From positions 1 through 25,037 of the IMG/VR virus record IMGVR_UViG_3300031840_000861: a stretch of 25,037 nt of DNA; one strand, written 5' to 3'. The position numbers and the translations under genes are program-made. The notes beneath the pieces were generated by a model. The model had not been told where the DNA came from, made no database searches, and was given only the letters and a program-made list of their open reading frames with translations. Every line of letters begins with the position of its first letter. The stretch's first letter is position 1. The stretch is from a virus. Of this stretch, positions 6,252 through 15,413 are shown in pieces.

Positions 6252-8909
6252 ATGAGCCGTGCCGTCAACGTCCTCCGGCTGCGCCCGGGAGATGCCGATC
6301 AGGTCATGTCCGCGCTGAAGAAGCTTGGCGGGGAACATGAGCGCCTGGCTGACCGCATCGAGAAGTCGAACAGGAAAAGTTCGAACTCGACGCGGGCGGT
6401 CGACCGGGCCATGCGGGATCTGCGCCGGAACCTGACCAATACGGCCTCGCGCATTCCCATCCTGGGCGGCGCGGTCGAGGCGCTCGGCATGAAGGCCGTC
6501 GCGGCCGCCGCCGGCATCGCGGCTCTGGGGCTCGGCCTGGCCCGGGCCATGCGCATAGCCCGCGAGGCGGTGCGTGCCTTTGACGAAGTGGCCAAGCGGG
6601 CCGACCGGATGAGCCTGGACACCGACACCTTCCAGTCGCTCCAGCTGGCGGCCGACGAAGAGGGTGTGAAGCTGGAACAGCTCAATCAGGCGCTGAACAT
6701 CTTCACCATCAACTCGGCCCGGGCCGCGACCGGCCGCGGTGAAATGGTCGAGAAACTGCGCGAATCCCATCCCGATCTCCTGCGTGAGATCAACCTGACC
6801 GAAACCAATGCCGAGCGTCTCGAGCTGATCGCGACCGCATTGCGCAATGCGCGCAATGAACGCGAGCGGACCATCCTGGCCAATGCCGCCTTTGGCGAAA
6901 GCGGCCTGGCCGTCGCCCAGATGCTGGAGCGCCAGCAAGGCGGGATCGAGGGGCTCACCGCCCGTGCCCGGGAAATGGGTGTCGTGGTCGATGAAAGCGT
7001 GCTGCGCCGCGCCGAGATGATGGAGAACCGGCTCGGCGTTGCGGCCCGCGTGATCGACGTGAACATGAAACAGGCCTTCATCGATCTCGCGCCGGTCCTG
7101 GTCGCTTCGGCTGAAGGTTTCGCATCCTTTGCCCAGGGTGTGCGCCGCGCGACCGAGGCGATGCACCCGTTCTTTGAAGAGTTGATGAAGGTCCAACGCA
7201 TCACGTTCGAGGATACGGCCGCAGATCTCGAGACCCAGCTTGCGGGCATGGAAACGCTCTGGTCTCAGCTGGACGCCCTCTCACGGCGCGAGTTCGGCGC
7301 GTTCGGTGCGGCCCGCGCCCATGCCGGCATCATGCCGCAAGTCGAGGATGTTCTGGGGGCCGATGCCGTCAAGGCGATCCAGGACCGCGTGCGCGCGGCC
7401 GGCGGGGCGCAACAGGAGATGATTGCGGCCTACCGCGATGCGCTCGTCGAGATCTATACCGAGGGCCGGGACGCCTTGCGGGCGTTGCGCACGGAGACCG
7501 GCCGCGAAGGCGACGATACGCTGACACTGTCTCAGCGCCGCGAGGCGGCCCGCGTTCGGGCCGAGCTGGGCGACACGACCGGTCTGGTCGCGCTCGAGCA
7601 GGAGCGCCTCAACGAGCTGGTCGGGGCCGGTGCGATTACGGCGGACGAGGCGGCGGCGGCGCTGGCGCGCTATCGGACAGGACTGGAAGAGGCGGGCAGC
7701 GCGGCGCGCGATGCGGCTCAGGCCGAACGCGCCGCGGCGCAGATCCGCGCAGATCTCGGCGATGTCAGCGAACTGGTGAGCTTGCGCCAGGCCGAACTGA
7801 ATGCGCTCGTGGCGCGCGGCTCCATTACCCAGGACGAAGCCAGCCAGGTTCTGACGCGATACCGCGCCGAGCTGGACGGCACGGCCGAGGCGCTGGCCCG
7901 GGCCGAAGAGATCACGCGCTCCATCCGCAACCCGGCCGAGATCTACAATCAACGCGTCGCCGAACTCTCCGTCCTGCATCAGCAGGGCCATCTCGACTTT
8001 GCCGTCTATCTGCGCGCCATGCAGGCGGCGCGTGCCGAGTACGAGCAATCCAATCCGCTCCTGGCCGACGCGGCCCGCATCCGGGACGAGATCGCGACCA
8101 AGGAGGAACGCCTGGCGGCCGAGACAGCCAGGGTCCGCGAGATCGTCGAAAACACAAACCTGACCTGGGAAGAGGCCCGCGAGTATCTCGAGCGTTACGG
8201 GGAAGGGCTCGACCGGGCCGAGAAGGCGGGCAGTTCGCTGCGCTTCGAGACACAGCTGTTGGACCGCATCCTCTCCGGTCAGGTCGAAAGCTGGGAGGAT
8301 CTGGGGCGGGTGGCCCTGCAGGTTCTCGCCGATATTGCCCGTCAGGCCGTGATGACCGCAGATTCCACGCAAGGGCTGGGTTCCTTCATTGCCCAGATTG
8401 CCGGGGCCTATTTCGGGGGTGGCAACAGCGGCTCGATCAGCGTGGCCCGCACGGCCGGCCCGGCCATGGCCAATGTTCCGGCGCCGAGCCTCTCCCTGCC
8501 GACCTTCCACGAGGGCTGGCAGGGCAGTCCGGCCAGTGCCGCCCGGCAGGTTCGCCGTCACAGCCGGCTCGGCCCCGATGAGTATCAGAGCGTGCTGCGA
8601 CGTAACGAGCGCGTCTGGACGGCCCGCACCAATGCCGAGGTGCTGGCCACGCTGTCATCGATCGCGGGCGCGCTGTCGCAGGCCCCGGCCCCCGGCCAGG
8701 CCGGGGGTGCCGGCGGCATCGAGGTCCATGTCAATGACTATGGCGGGCGGCGGGACGATGTGGAGGTCAGCGAACGCCGTTCGCAGGACGGCAGCCACAG
8801 GATCGATGTGATGATCGGCAAGAAGGTCAACGCCATGATGGGCGCGGGCGCCTTCGATGGCGGCCTGCAGAAACGCTATGGCATGAAGCCGAAGGTGGGG
8901 CAGCGCTGA
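6252..8909 (+). CDS. Tail length tape measure protein
   Basis: This 885-residue, helix-rich protein follows the chaperones and is the longest gene before the tip proteins, the defining position of the tape measure. Residues about 72-107 are a hydrophobic, Ala/Gly-rich segment (A-A-A-A-G-I-A-A-L-G-L-G-L-A), as often seen near the N-terminus. Residues about 430-570 hold tandem units of about 64 residues (A-x-x-R-A-x-L-G-D-x-x-x-L-V, then A-x-x-A-L-x-R-Y-R) ending in Y-N-Q-R-V-A-E-L. The C-terminal 120 residues contain H-E-G-W-Q-G and a short Gly-rich linker, a region usually processed or buried at the tip. Using the lambda rule of thumb of about 0.15 nm per residue, the tail would be roughly 130 nm. 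The start abuts the TAA of the GT gene. Confidence 0.9.
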   Translation: MSRAVNVLRLRPGDADQVMSALKKLGGEHERLADRIEKSNRKSSNSTRAVDRAMRDLRRNLTNTASRIPILGGAVEALGMKAVAAAAGIAALGLGLARAMRIAREAVRAFDEVAKRADRMSLDTDTFQSLQLAADEEGVKLEQLNQALNIFTINSARAATGRGEMVEKLRESHPDLLREINLTETNAERLELIATALRNARNERERTILANAAFGESGLAVAQMLERQQGGIEGLTARAREMGVVVDESVLRRAEMMENRLGVAARVIDVNMKQAFIDLAPVLVASAEGFASFAQGVRRATEAMHPFFEELMKVQRITFEDTAADLETQLAGMETLWSQLDALSRREFGAFGAARAHAGIMPQVEDVLGADAVKAIQDRVRAAGGAQQEMIAAYRDALVEIYTEGRDALRALRTETGREGDDTLTLSQRREAARVRAELGDTTGLVALEQERLNELVGAGAITADEAAAALARYRTGLEEAGSAARDAAQAERAAAQIRADLGDVSELVSLRQAELNALVARGSITQDEASQVLTRYRAELDGTAEALARAEEITRSIRNPAEIYNQRVAELSVLHQQGHLDFAVYLRAMQAARAEYEQSNPLLADAARIRDEIATKEERLAAETARVREIVENTNLTWEEAREYLERYGEGLDRAEKAGSSLRFETQLLDRILSGQVESWEDLGRVALQVLADIARQAVMTADSTQGLGSFIAQIAGAYFGGGNSGSISVARTAGPAMANVPAPSLSLPTFHEGWQGSPASAARQVRRHSRLGPDEYQSVLRRNERVWTARTNAEVLATLSSIAGALSQAPAPGQAGGAGGIEVHVNDYGGRRDDVEVSERRSQDGSHRIDVMIGKKVNAMMGAGAFDGGLQKRYGMKPKVGQR
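8771..8783. repeat. Iterated palindrome CGAACGCCGTTCG, copy 3 (intragenic)
   Basis: This exact copy lies near the 3' end of the tape measure gene and reads S-E-R-R-S. With the flanking G and C, symmetry extends to GCGAACGCCGTTCGC, 15 bp. Confidence 0.85.
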
Positions 8910-9274
8910 TGGCCATCGACCTGCCCGATGGATTTGTCCTCAACACCCTGCGGGAGGGCTATACCTACACGCCGCCCCGGGTCCGCGAGAGCGAGGTCGA
9001 CCAGGGCGCGCCGAAGCAGCGGCGCGACACGACCGCGGCTCCCGCCGATATCCAGGCCCGCTTCGTCATGTCGCGCGCGCAGTACCGCGATGTCTTCCTG
9101 CCGTGGTTCAACGGATCGCTGGCCGGCGGCGCGCATTGGTTTAACTGGACCGAGCCCTTCACCGGCGATTCAGGCCGGGCGCAGTTCAAGGGCGGCAGCC
9201 TGCCGGCGGTCACGCGCTCGGCGGGCGGGCGTATCGTGCTCGGCGCCCAGCTGCGCTTTGTGAGGACGCCCTGA
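8909..9274 (+). CDS. Tail tip protein, minor tail M-like position
   Basis: This 121-residue protein starts in a TGATG overlap with the tape measure stop. It begins M-A-I-D-L-P-D-G-F, has an R-F-V-M-S-R-A-Q-Y-R-D-V-F-L-P-W-F segment near residue 51 and H-W-F-N-W-T-E-P-F near 76-84. That layout (a fixed-length beta unit ending in a W-x-P motif) is common in small alphaproteobacterial tail proteins that lie between tape measure and DUF1833 genes, the place of lambda M. M-like proteins form part of the distal tail ring. I cannot name a Pfam family with certainty, so the call is by position and general character. Confidence 0.65.
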   Translation: MAIDLPDGFVLNTLREGYTYTPPRVRESEVDQGAPKQRRDTTAAPADIQARFVMSRAQYRDVFLPWFNGSLAGGAHWFNWTEPFTGDSGRAQFKGGSLPAVTRSAGGRIVLGAQLRFVRTP

Positions 9275-9777
9275 TGGTGTCGCGCCGCTTCCTGGAGGAA
9301 AGCCAGGCGGAGACAACGGACGAGATATGGCTTGTCTTGTTGACCTTCTCTCACCCCGACCTTGCCGCGCTCGCTATCGATCGGCCCGATATCGGGATCT
9401 CGGATGGCGAATTGCGACTGGTCGCAAACGACACAGATATCGTCTCGAACGGCCGGACCTTCATGGCCTACGCGTTCGAATGGATCCCGCCCGGCCAGAG
9501 CGAACAGGGCCGCGATGCGGCGCGCATCCGCCTGGACAATGTCGACCGGCGCATCGTGGAAATGATCCGGCTGCTCAAGACGTCTCCGGAGGTCACGGCC
9601 GAGATCGTCCTGGCCAGCGACCCGGACGTGGTCGAGCAGAGCTTTCCCGCCTTCATTATCCCGGCGCCGGGCTGGAGCATGCTGACGATCGAGGCCGATC
9701 TGAAGGCGCGCGACGATGACGACGAACCGGCCATCGCCTGGACCTATTCGCCGCGCTTTGCCCCGGGTTTGCACTGA
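9274..9777 (+). CDS. DUF1833 family tail tip protein (lambda L-like position)
   Basis: The 167-residue product starts in a TGATG overlap and shows the DUF1833 pattern: S-R-R-F-L-E-E near the start, W-L-V-L-L-T-F-S-H-P-D, then R-L-V-A-N-D-T-D-I and the G-R-T-F-M-A-Y-A-F segment, D-N-V-D-R-R-I-V near residues 89-96 and a C-terminal P-G-W-S-M-L-T-I. DUF1833 proteins lie immediately before NlpC/P60 tail genes in many alphaproteobacterial phages and prophages and correspond to lambda L by position. The biochemical role of L-like tip proteins is structural; lambda L carries an iron-sulphur cluster, but no conserved cysteine set is present here, so that property is not implied. Confidence 0.82.
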   Translation: MVSRRFLEESQAETTDEIWLVLLTFSHPDLAALAIDRPDIGISDGELRLVANDTDIVSNGRTFMAYAFEWIPPGQSEQGRDAARIRLDNVDRRIVEMIRLLKTSPEVTAEIVLASDPDVVEQSFPAFIIPAPGWSMLTIEADLKARDDDDEPAIAWTYSPRFAPGLH

Positions 9778-10214
9778 TGTCGGTCCTGACCCCCACTCTT
9801 CCGCCGCGCGGCTGGCAGGCACCGTATATCGGCGTGCCCTATCTATGGGGCGGGATCGATCCTTCCGGGTGGGATTGCTGGGGGTTGATCTCCTGGTGTC
9901 TGCCCGCTCATTTCGGCACCGGCCCGATCGAGCTTTATCAGGATGTGCGCACGCCCGAAGTCCAGGCGAGCCGGGCCGCACGTTTCGATGCGCAGGAGGC
10001 CGCCATAAAGGCCGGTCGCGGGGGCTGGCGGCCCAGCGCGGCGCGTCCGGGCGCGGTGGCGCTGTTCAACATTCAGGGGCGGCCGCTGCATGTCGGCCTG
10101 TGTCTGGGCCAGGGCCAGTTCCTGCACGTCCTTGCCCAGACGCCGACCTGTGTCCAGACGCTCGGCTCTCCGGAATGGGCGCGCCGGATCGAGGGTTATT
10201 ATGTCCCCGCTTGA
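9777..10214 (+). CDS. NlpC/P60 family tail-tip peptidase (lambda K-like)
   Basis: The 145-residue protein carries the NlpC/P60 core: the nucleophile in D-C-W-G-L (Cys34), preceded by the usual Y-L-W-G-G-I-D-P-S-G lead, the general base in P-L-H-V-G-L (His105) and a further histidine in F-L-H-V (His117). These enzymes cleave gamma-D-glutamyl or related bonds in peptidoglycan stem peptides; tail-borne copies are thought to open the wall during DNA entry or to process tail proteins. It lacks the N-terminal JAB domain that lambda K carries. It starts in a TGATG overlap and its end overlaps the giant hub gene by 14 nt. Confidence 0.88.
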   Translation: MSVLTPTLPPRGWQAPYIGVPYLWGGIDPSGWDCWGLISWCLPAHFGTGPIELYQDVRTPEVQASRAARFDAQEAAIKAGRGGWRPSAARPGAVALFNIQGRPLHVGLCLGQGQFLHVLAQTPTCVQTLGSPEWARRIEGYYVPA

Positions 10215-13200
10215 TGACGCGACGCGCCCCCTGTCTCGCGCCGAGCTGACGGCCCACGTCTTTGATCGGCCCTTCGCCCAGACCCGGCCGCGGCGAATCA
10301 CGGTGCCGGAGGGCGCCACGATTGACGCCATGGTCGCGGCCGGGCTCGGCGATCCGGTCCTGCGCGCGCATGCTGTCGTGTGGCTGCAGGGTGAGCGTGT
10401 GCCGCGCGCCGCCTGGTCGCGCATCCGGCCCAAGCCCGCCGCTGTCGTGTCGATCGGCATCCGGCCGTCCGGCGGCGATAGCGACGGCGCCAAGCTGATC
10501 CGCACCGTGCTGCAGGTCGCGGTGGTGGCGCTGGCAACCTGGGTGGGTGGCGGCGCCGGCGGCGCGATCGCGTCATCGTTTTGGGCCGCGGCCGCCGCGT
10601 CCACGATCATGGTCGTGGGCAATCTGGCCATCAACGCCCTTGTGCCGCCGCCTCAGCCCAGCCTGGAGACCAATGCGCGCCCGGATGCGACGTATTCGAT
10701 CGAAGGCGCACGAAACGAGCTGGTGCCCTATGGCGTGGTTCCTCTGCCGATGGGGCGCATCCGGGTCTTCCCCCGCATGCAGGGTCAGCCCTGGCAGGAG
10801 ACGGTCGGTGACGATGTCTATCTGCGCCTGCTCTTCTCGCTGGGGCCTATGGAGTATGCAGACCCGGACCCGGATCTGATCAAGATCGGGGAGACGCGCG
10901 CCAGCGACTTCGAGGGCGTCGAGATTGAAACCCGGGTCCGTCCGGACGATCCCCCGATCACGCTCTACACGACCGATCCATCGACCGAAGTGGTCGGCGC
11001 GCACCTCACGACCGGGCTCTGGGTGACGCGGACCGGCCAGCCGGACATGACGGAGGCCGTCATAATCCTCGCCTTCCCGACCGGCCTGGGCGGGAAGGAC
11101 AAGAAGGGCAAGAATGTTTCGGTCACGGTGACGCTCGACGTCCAATATCAGCCGGTTTCCGAGGATCCGGACACCGGCCCCTGGTATGATGCGAGATCCT
11201 CCGCCCCGCAATCCAACCAGGCCGTGGCGGCGCTTGGCGAAACCCGCTTCGGCTTTGGCGGCTTGTTCGGAGACTACGATACACGGGTCCGCGGATTCGG
11301 CGCCCCGACCGGCACAGTCACCTACAGACGCGCCGAGCCGGGCAAGCCGTTCCGCCGCGAAATCCGGGTCGCCTTGCCGCAGGGTCAGTACCGCTTCCGG
11401 GTTCGCCGCACGAATGCGGAAGCCGACGATGACCGGACCGCAGACCGGGTCGACTTCGCGCAGCTGATCAGCTTCGCGCCGACCGATCCGAACCCGGAGC
11501 CGATGCACGCCGAAATGGCGATGCGCATCAAGGCCAGCGATCAGTTGTCGGGCATGGTCGACACGATCAATCTCGTGCTCGAGCGTGTGGCTCCGCGCCT
11601 TGATCCCGAGATCGCCGGCGATGAGGACGCGGATCTGTCCACGGTGACCGCCGAGGACTGGACAGAGGCGGCCATCACGCGCAGCCCGGCCGATCTCGGC
11701 CTGTTTGCCGTGCGCGGGCCGCATGTCGCAAACCCGCGTCCCGATGCGCTGATCGACTGGCCGGCCTGGGCCGCCTTCTCCAGATGGTGTGCCGATCAGG
11801 GCTACACCTTCGACTATTTCCTCGTCGAGGATATGCGCCGAGCCGACTGGTTGCGCCTGATCTGTGCGGCCGGTCGCGGCCGGCCGGTGATCTTGAACAA
11901 TCTTCTGTCTGTCGTGATCGACGCGCCGCGCGTCTCCGGACCGTCCGCCATGATCACGGCGCGCAATGTGCGCGGCTTCCGGATGACGAAAACCTTCCCG
12001 GGCGACGTGCATGCGCTGCGCGTCACATTTCAGAACGAGGAAGAGGGTTACCGGACTGACGAGCGCATCGTCTACATGGACGGCTATTCGAAAGACGGGA
12101 GTGAGGCGGGTACGCAGGAGGCCACGAAGTTCGAGGCGCTCGAGCTGATCGGCGTGACCGATCCGGACCTGATCTATCGCCTGGCCCGGTTTCACGGCGC
12201 GACGGCTTTGCTCCAGACCGAACGCTTCCATTTTTCTCAGGACGTGGAATCGCTGACCTGCACCTACGGTGACCTGGTTGCGATCCAGCACGATGTGATG
12301 GTGCTGGGTCTGGGGGCCGGCCGGGTGGAGTCCCTGATCCTGGAGGACGGGACAGGGCGTATTGCCGGCGTGGTGCTTGACGAAACCGTCGAGATGACCG
12401 CCGGCGTGCAGTACGGTCTGACCTGGCGGCGCGTCGTCGATGACGGGGAGGATCATGCCCATGTCGAGCTTGAGGCGTCGCGGCCGGTCCAGACCGTACC
12501 AGGCGCGGTGCAGACGCTCCTCTTTGTCGACAGCATGGCGGCGGACGACGCGCCCGCGGTCGGAGATCTTCTGGCCTTCGGCGAGCTGGGTCAGGAGACA
12601 GTGCCGGCGCTTGTGCGCAATATCGATCCGGCCCCCGGGCTGGAAGCCGATATCGAATGCGTCCTCGAGGCCGCGGCGCGTTTCCAGGCCGAAGACGGGC
12701 CGGTCCCCAGCTGGGGTTCGGCCATTGTCACGCAGATCCGCCGGCGCCCGCCGACCCCGGAGCTTGTCGCCGTCAATGTCAGCGCGGCCGGGATCTTCGT
12801 GCGCTTCGGCGTGCCGACCGGGTTTGAGGATCGCATTGCCCGGGTCGAGGCGGCCTGGCGGGTCACGCCGGCTGCGGACGGCGAGGCGGCCTGGACCGCG
12901 CTGTCGCCGCTGGGCGCGGAAGATCGCGTGCTCAGCTTCGTCCCGCCCAGCCCGCTGGAAGACTATGACTTCAAGATCGTCCTGATCGACGCCGAGGCGC
13001 GGCGGTCCGAAGCCCCGTTGCTGGTCACGTCGATCTCGGCCGACGATCAGCTCGACCCGCCGCAGGACGTGTTTGCCAATGCCGTCACGATCGAGACAGC
13101 GAACGGCGTTCGGCAGCCGGTTCTGCAGGTCTCGGCCGAAGCCGATGACGACTTGACGCTGACCGATCTGGTTGTCGAGATCCGGCCCAGCTCCAGCGAG

Positions 13201-15396
13201 GATGAGGCCGACTTCAACCCGCTGGCTATCCTGCCCCCGTCACAGCCCACGCGCGACATACGCGATGTGCCGCCCGGTTCGACGGTGGACGTCGCCTTTC
13301 GCTACCGTGCGCTACGCGGCGAGGGCTATATCTACAGCCCGCGCGTGCTGGTCGAGGATGTCGTCATCCCCGATGAGCTGACCGCGATCGACGCCACAAT
13401 CCCCTCCGCCTCGATCGAGGCGGCGCGAGAGGCGATCAACGACGCGCTCGGCCGCGTGGACGAGACGCTTGCGGACTCTGCCGGCGCGCTGGCTCTGACA
13501 TCCGCTATGAGCGGCCAGCACTCGCTGCTCAACTGGTTGCAGGACCCGCTTTTCCAAGCCGGGTCCGATGGCTTCCGCGTGGTCGAGGGTGTCCAGATGC
13601 TCGCGGACGGGCCTCCGCGCGCCATTCAGGCGTCGTGGACACTCTCCGCAACGGGCGCGCAGACCACGCGGGTCATTTGGTGGCCGGGCCGGAAGCCGGT
13701 CCGTGAGGGTGTCTTCGTCCAGGCCTCATGCGACATCGCGGTCCTGGGCGCGGCGTCGAGCGCGCGCGTGGAAGCGGTCTGGTATGATGAGGCGGGCGAG
13801 ACCTTGTCGGCGAGCGAACTCGGCGCCGGATCGTCCGGGCGCATCGGCGGTGTCGCCGAGGCCCCGGAAGAGGCGGCCTTCGTGGAAATCCGCGTCGTCC
13901 CGGTTGCGGGCTCGGCAGACATTGGCGGGCTCGTGTTGTCCCGCCCGCTCGCCGCCTACGCTTTACCCGGGCAGATCGAGCCGAGCCCGTTTCAGCCGCC
14001 GGATAACGAACTCGCTGCCGAGATCGCGGAGCTTCGCCGCACGGTCGGCGCCATGGCGGAGTTCATCCGCAGCCTGCAGGCGGAAACCCGCCAGGGCCGG
14101 GCCGGCTACCGGGAGAACGTGACGGCGCTTGTCACCGAAAGCGAGTCACGCGCCGAGGCCGTGGCGGGCGTGTACGCGGTGCTCGAAGGCGAATACCTGA
14201 CACAGGCCGCGGCGTCGCAAAGCTATCTGGCGCTCGCGAATCTGGAGGAGTCGATTGCGGGGATCGACCTGACCGCAAACGCCGCGTTCGAGGCTCTTGC
14301 GACTACGGTCAACGGCCTGCCCGAGGACGTGCTGAGTGAGGCCTCGGCAGAGGCGACATTCGTTTCGAAAGCCGGTCTGGAGCAGGCTGTCGCGGGGATC
14401 AGCTTCAGCGGTAATGCTGAATGGCAAGACCTGACCGCCGCGTTCGACATTCTTGTGGGCGCGGTCGCGGATGTTGAAGATCAGGCCGCGTACTTTGAAG
14501 TTCTGGTTGAAGGCGCGGGCGGCAATAATTCTCAGGTCCGGCTTTTCGCGGGCAAGGACGGCTCGGCGGTCGACCTGGTCAGCGACCGGATCGCTCTGCG
14601 CAATCCGGTCGACGGGACGGTCACGGATGCGCTCGTTGCGACCGGCGGGAATATCTACATCCCCAACCAGCTCATTATTGACGATGGCGGCCGGCTGCTG
14701 ATCCAGGGGCCGGGCAACGCCGAGATGAATTTCGGCAACTGGTTCGGTGGTCAGTACTGGGGCTTTAACGTTTACGATGGCGAGAAGAATCTTGTCTTTC
14801 TGGATCCGGTATCTGGCACCTATCTCATTGACGGGGTCACGCTCAAGAATGCCACGGTCGCGAGTTCGGGGCTCGCGGTCGGCGCCTCCCTCAAACAGTG
14901 GATTGCCGCCGACGCTCCGAGCAATTGGTACATCACTTCGACCAGCCAGAAGCTCGCGAGCTTCGTCGTCTCTGGGGTCACTGCGGAAGCCTCAATCCAG
15001 ATCGACGCGCAGATCGACGTCTATAACCTTCACGATTCGGATGTGCACATCGGCGCGCTTATCCAGGTTGACGGTGGAGCGGGCGGAACGCGGACCTTCT
15101 ATCGGATCATGGGGCAGACGGTGACCGAAACGCTCGCCGGGGGGATGACCACCCAGCAATTGAGCGCGGGCAGTCACACGATCGACCTCTGGGTCGTCTA
15201 TTACGGCGCGCGCTCCGGCACCCCGGACAACACGGATATTCGTGTCGAGAACTACGAGGTGCGGGCCGCGCTCGTTGAGCGTGCGGCGGTCACGCAGCTC
15301 TCGACGGCAACCCAGCCGAATACGACAGGCGGCGGTGGCGGCGGCGGAGGCCCCGGTGGGGGCTGGAATCCGCCCCCCGGCGCAGCCTTGCCCTAA
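10201..15396 (+). CDS. TipJ-type host-specificity protein: gpI-like N-terminus fused to gpJ-like hub
   Basis: The start is taken at ATG 10201, 14 nt inside the peptidase gene, giving 1731 residues; an earlier in-frame ATG would lie deep in that gene. Residues 1-85 look like a beta-grasp domain (R-R-I-T-V-P-E-G-A-T-I), followed at about 100-150 by two hydrophobic segments (V-A-V-V-A-L-A-T-W-V-G-G, then I-M-V-V-G-N-L-A-I) as in lambda tail protein I. The middle is the J-like baseplate hub, with FN3-like strands around 860-1080. Residues 1269-1300 form a short coiled coil, and 1431-1467 resemble the DUF1983 region. The end is a poly-glycine run followed by proline-rich residues. This protein closes the tail tip and is expected to contact the receptor or hold the fibre. 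One palindrome copy lies inside. Confidence 0.87.
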   Translation: MSPLDDATRPLSRAELTAHVFDRPFAQTRPRRITVPEGATIDAMVAAGLGDPVLRAHAVVWLQGERVPRAAWSRIRPKPAAVVSIGIRPSGGDSDGAKLIRTVLQVAVVALATWVGGGAGGAIASSFWAAAAASTIMVVGNLAINALVPPPQPSLETNARPDATYSIEGARNELVPYGVVPLPMGRIRVFPRMQGQPWQETVGDDVYLRLLFSLGPMEYADPDPDLIKIGETRASDFEGVEIETRVRPDDPPITLYTTDPSTEVVGAHLTTGLWVTRTGQPDMTEAVIILAFPTGLGGKDKKGKNVSVTVTLDVQYQPVSEDPDTGPWYDARSSAPQSNQAVAALGETRFGFGGLFGDYDTRVRGFGAPTGTVTYRRAEPGKPFRREIRVALPQGQYRFRVRRTNAEADDDRTADRVDFAQLISFAPTDPNPEPMHAEMAMRIKASDQLSGMVDTINLVLERVAPRLDPEIAGDEDADLSTVTAEDWTEAAITRSPADLGLFAVRGPHVANPRPDALIDWPAWAAFSRWCADQGYTFDYFLVEDMRRADWLRLICAAGRGRPVILNNLLSVVIDAPRVSGPSAMITARNVRGFRMTKTFPGDVHALRVTFQNEEEGYRTDERIVYMDGYSKDGSEAGTQEATKFEALELIGVTDPDLIYRLARFHGATALLQTERFHFSQDVESLTCTYGDLVAIQHDVMVLGLGAGRVESLILEDGTGRIAGVVLDETVEMTAGVQYGLTWRRVVDDGEDHAHVELEASRPVQTVPGAVQTLLFVDSMAADDAPAVGDLLAFGELGQETVPALVRNIDPAPGLEADIECVLEAAARFQAEDGPVPSWGSAIVTQIRRRPPTPELVAVNVSAAGIFVRFGVPTGFEDRIARVEAAWRVTPAADGEAAWTALSPLGAEDRVLSFVPPSPLEDYDFKIVLIDAEARRSEAPLLVTSISADDQLDPPQDVFANAVTIETANGVRQPVLQVSAEADDDLTLTDLVVEIRPSSSEDEADFNPLAILPPSQPTRDIRDVPPGSTVDVAFRYRALRGEGYIYSPRVLVEDVVIPDELTAIDATIPSASIEAAREAINDALGRVDETLADSAGALALTSAMSGQHSLLNWLQDPLFQAGSDGFRVVEGVQMLADGPPRAIQASWTLSATGAQTTRVIWWPGRKPVREGVFVQASCDIAVLGAASSARVEAVWYDEAGETLSASELGAGSSGRIGGVAEAPEEAAFVEIRVVPVAGSADIGGLVLSRPLAAYALPGQIEPSPFQPPDNELAAEIAELRRTVGAMAEFIRSLQAETRQGRAGYRENVTALVTESESRAEAVAGVYAVLEGEYLTQAAASQSYLALANLEESIAGIDLTANAAFEALATTVNGLPEDVLSEASAEATFVSKAGLEQAVAGISFSGNAEWQDLTAAFDILVGAVADVEDQAAYFEVLVEGAGGNNSQVRLFAGKDGSAVDLVSDRIALRNPVDGTVTDALVATGGNIYIPNQLIIDDGGRLLIQGPGNAEMNFGNWFGGQYWGFNVYDGEKNLVFLDPVSGTYLIDGVTLKNATVASSGLAVGASLKQWIAADAPSNWYITSTSQKLASFVVSGVTAEASIQIDAQIDVYNLHDSDVHIGALIQVDGGAGGTRTFYRIMGQTVTETLAGGMTTQQLSAGSHTIDLWVVYYGARSGTPDNTDIRVENYEVRAALVERAAVTQLSTATQPNTTGGGGGGGGPGGGWNPPPGAALP
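13100..13112. repeat. Iterated palindrome, copy 4 (intragenic, opposite orientation)
   Basis: CGAACGGCGTTCG is the reverse complement form of the other copies. It lies in the TipJ gene and reads A-N-G-V-R, a different codon phase from copies 2 and 3, which read E-R-R-S. Confidence 0.85.
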
Positions 15397-15413
15397 CACA
15401 GGATCACGAGCCC

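Noticed and set aside
8437-8811. Short overlapping frames on both strands at the end of the tape measure gene
   Set aside because: All lie within the tape measure coding region, lack ribosome binding sites and are Arg/Pro-rich frame shadows.
10573-12462. Minus-strand open frame of 629 codons opposite the tail hub gene
   Set aside because: The sense strand holds a clear TipJ-type protein with consistent codon use; the antisense product is Arg/His-rich without domains and is a GC shadow.
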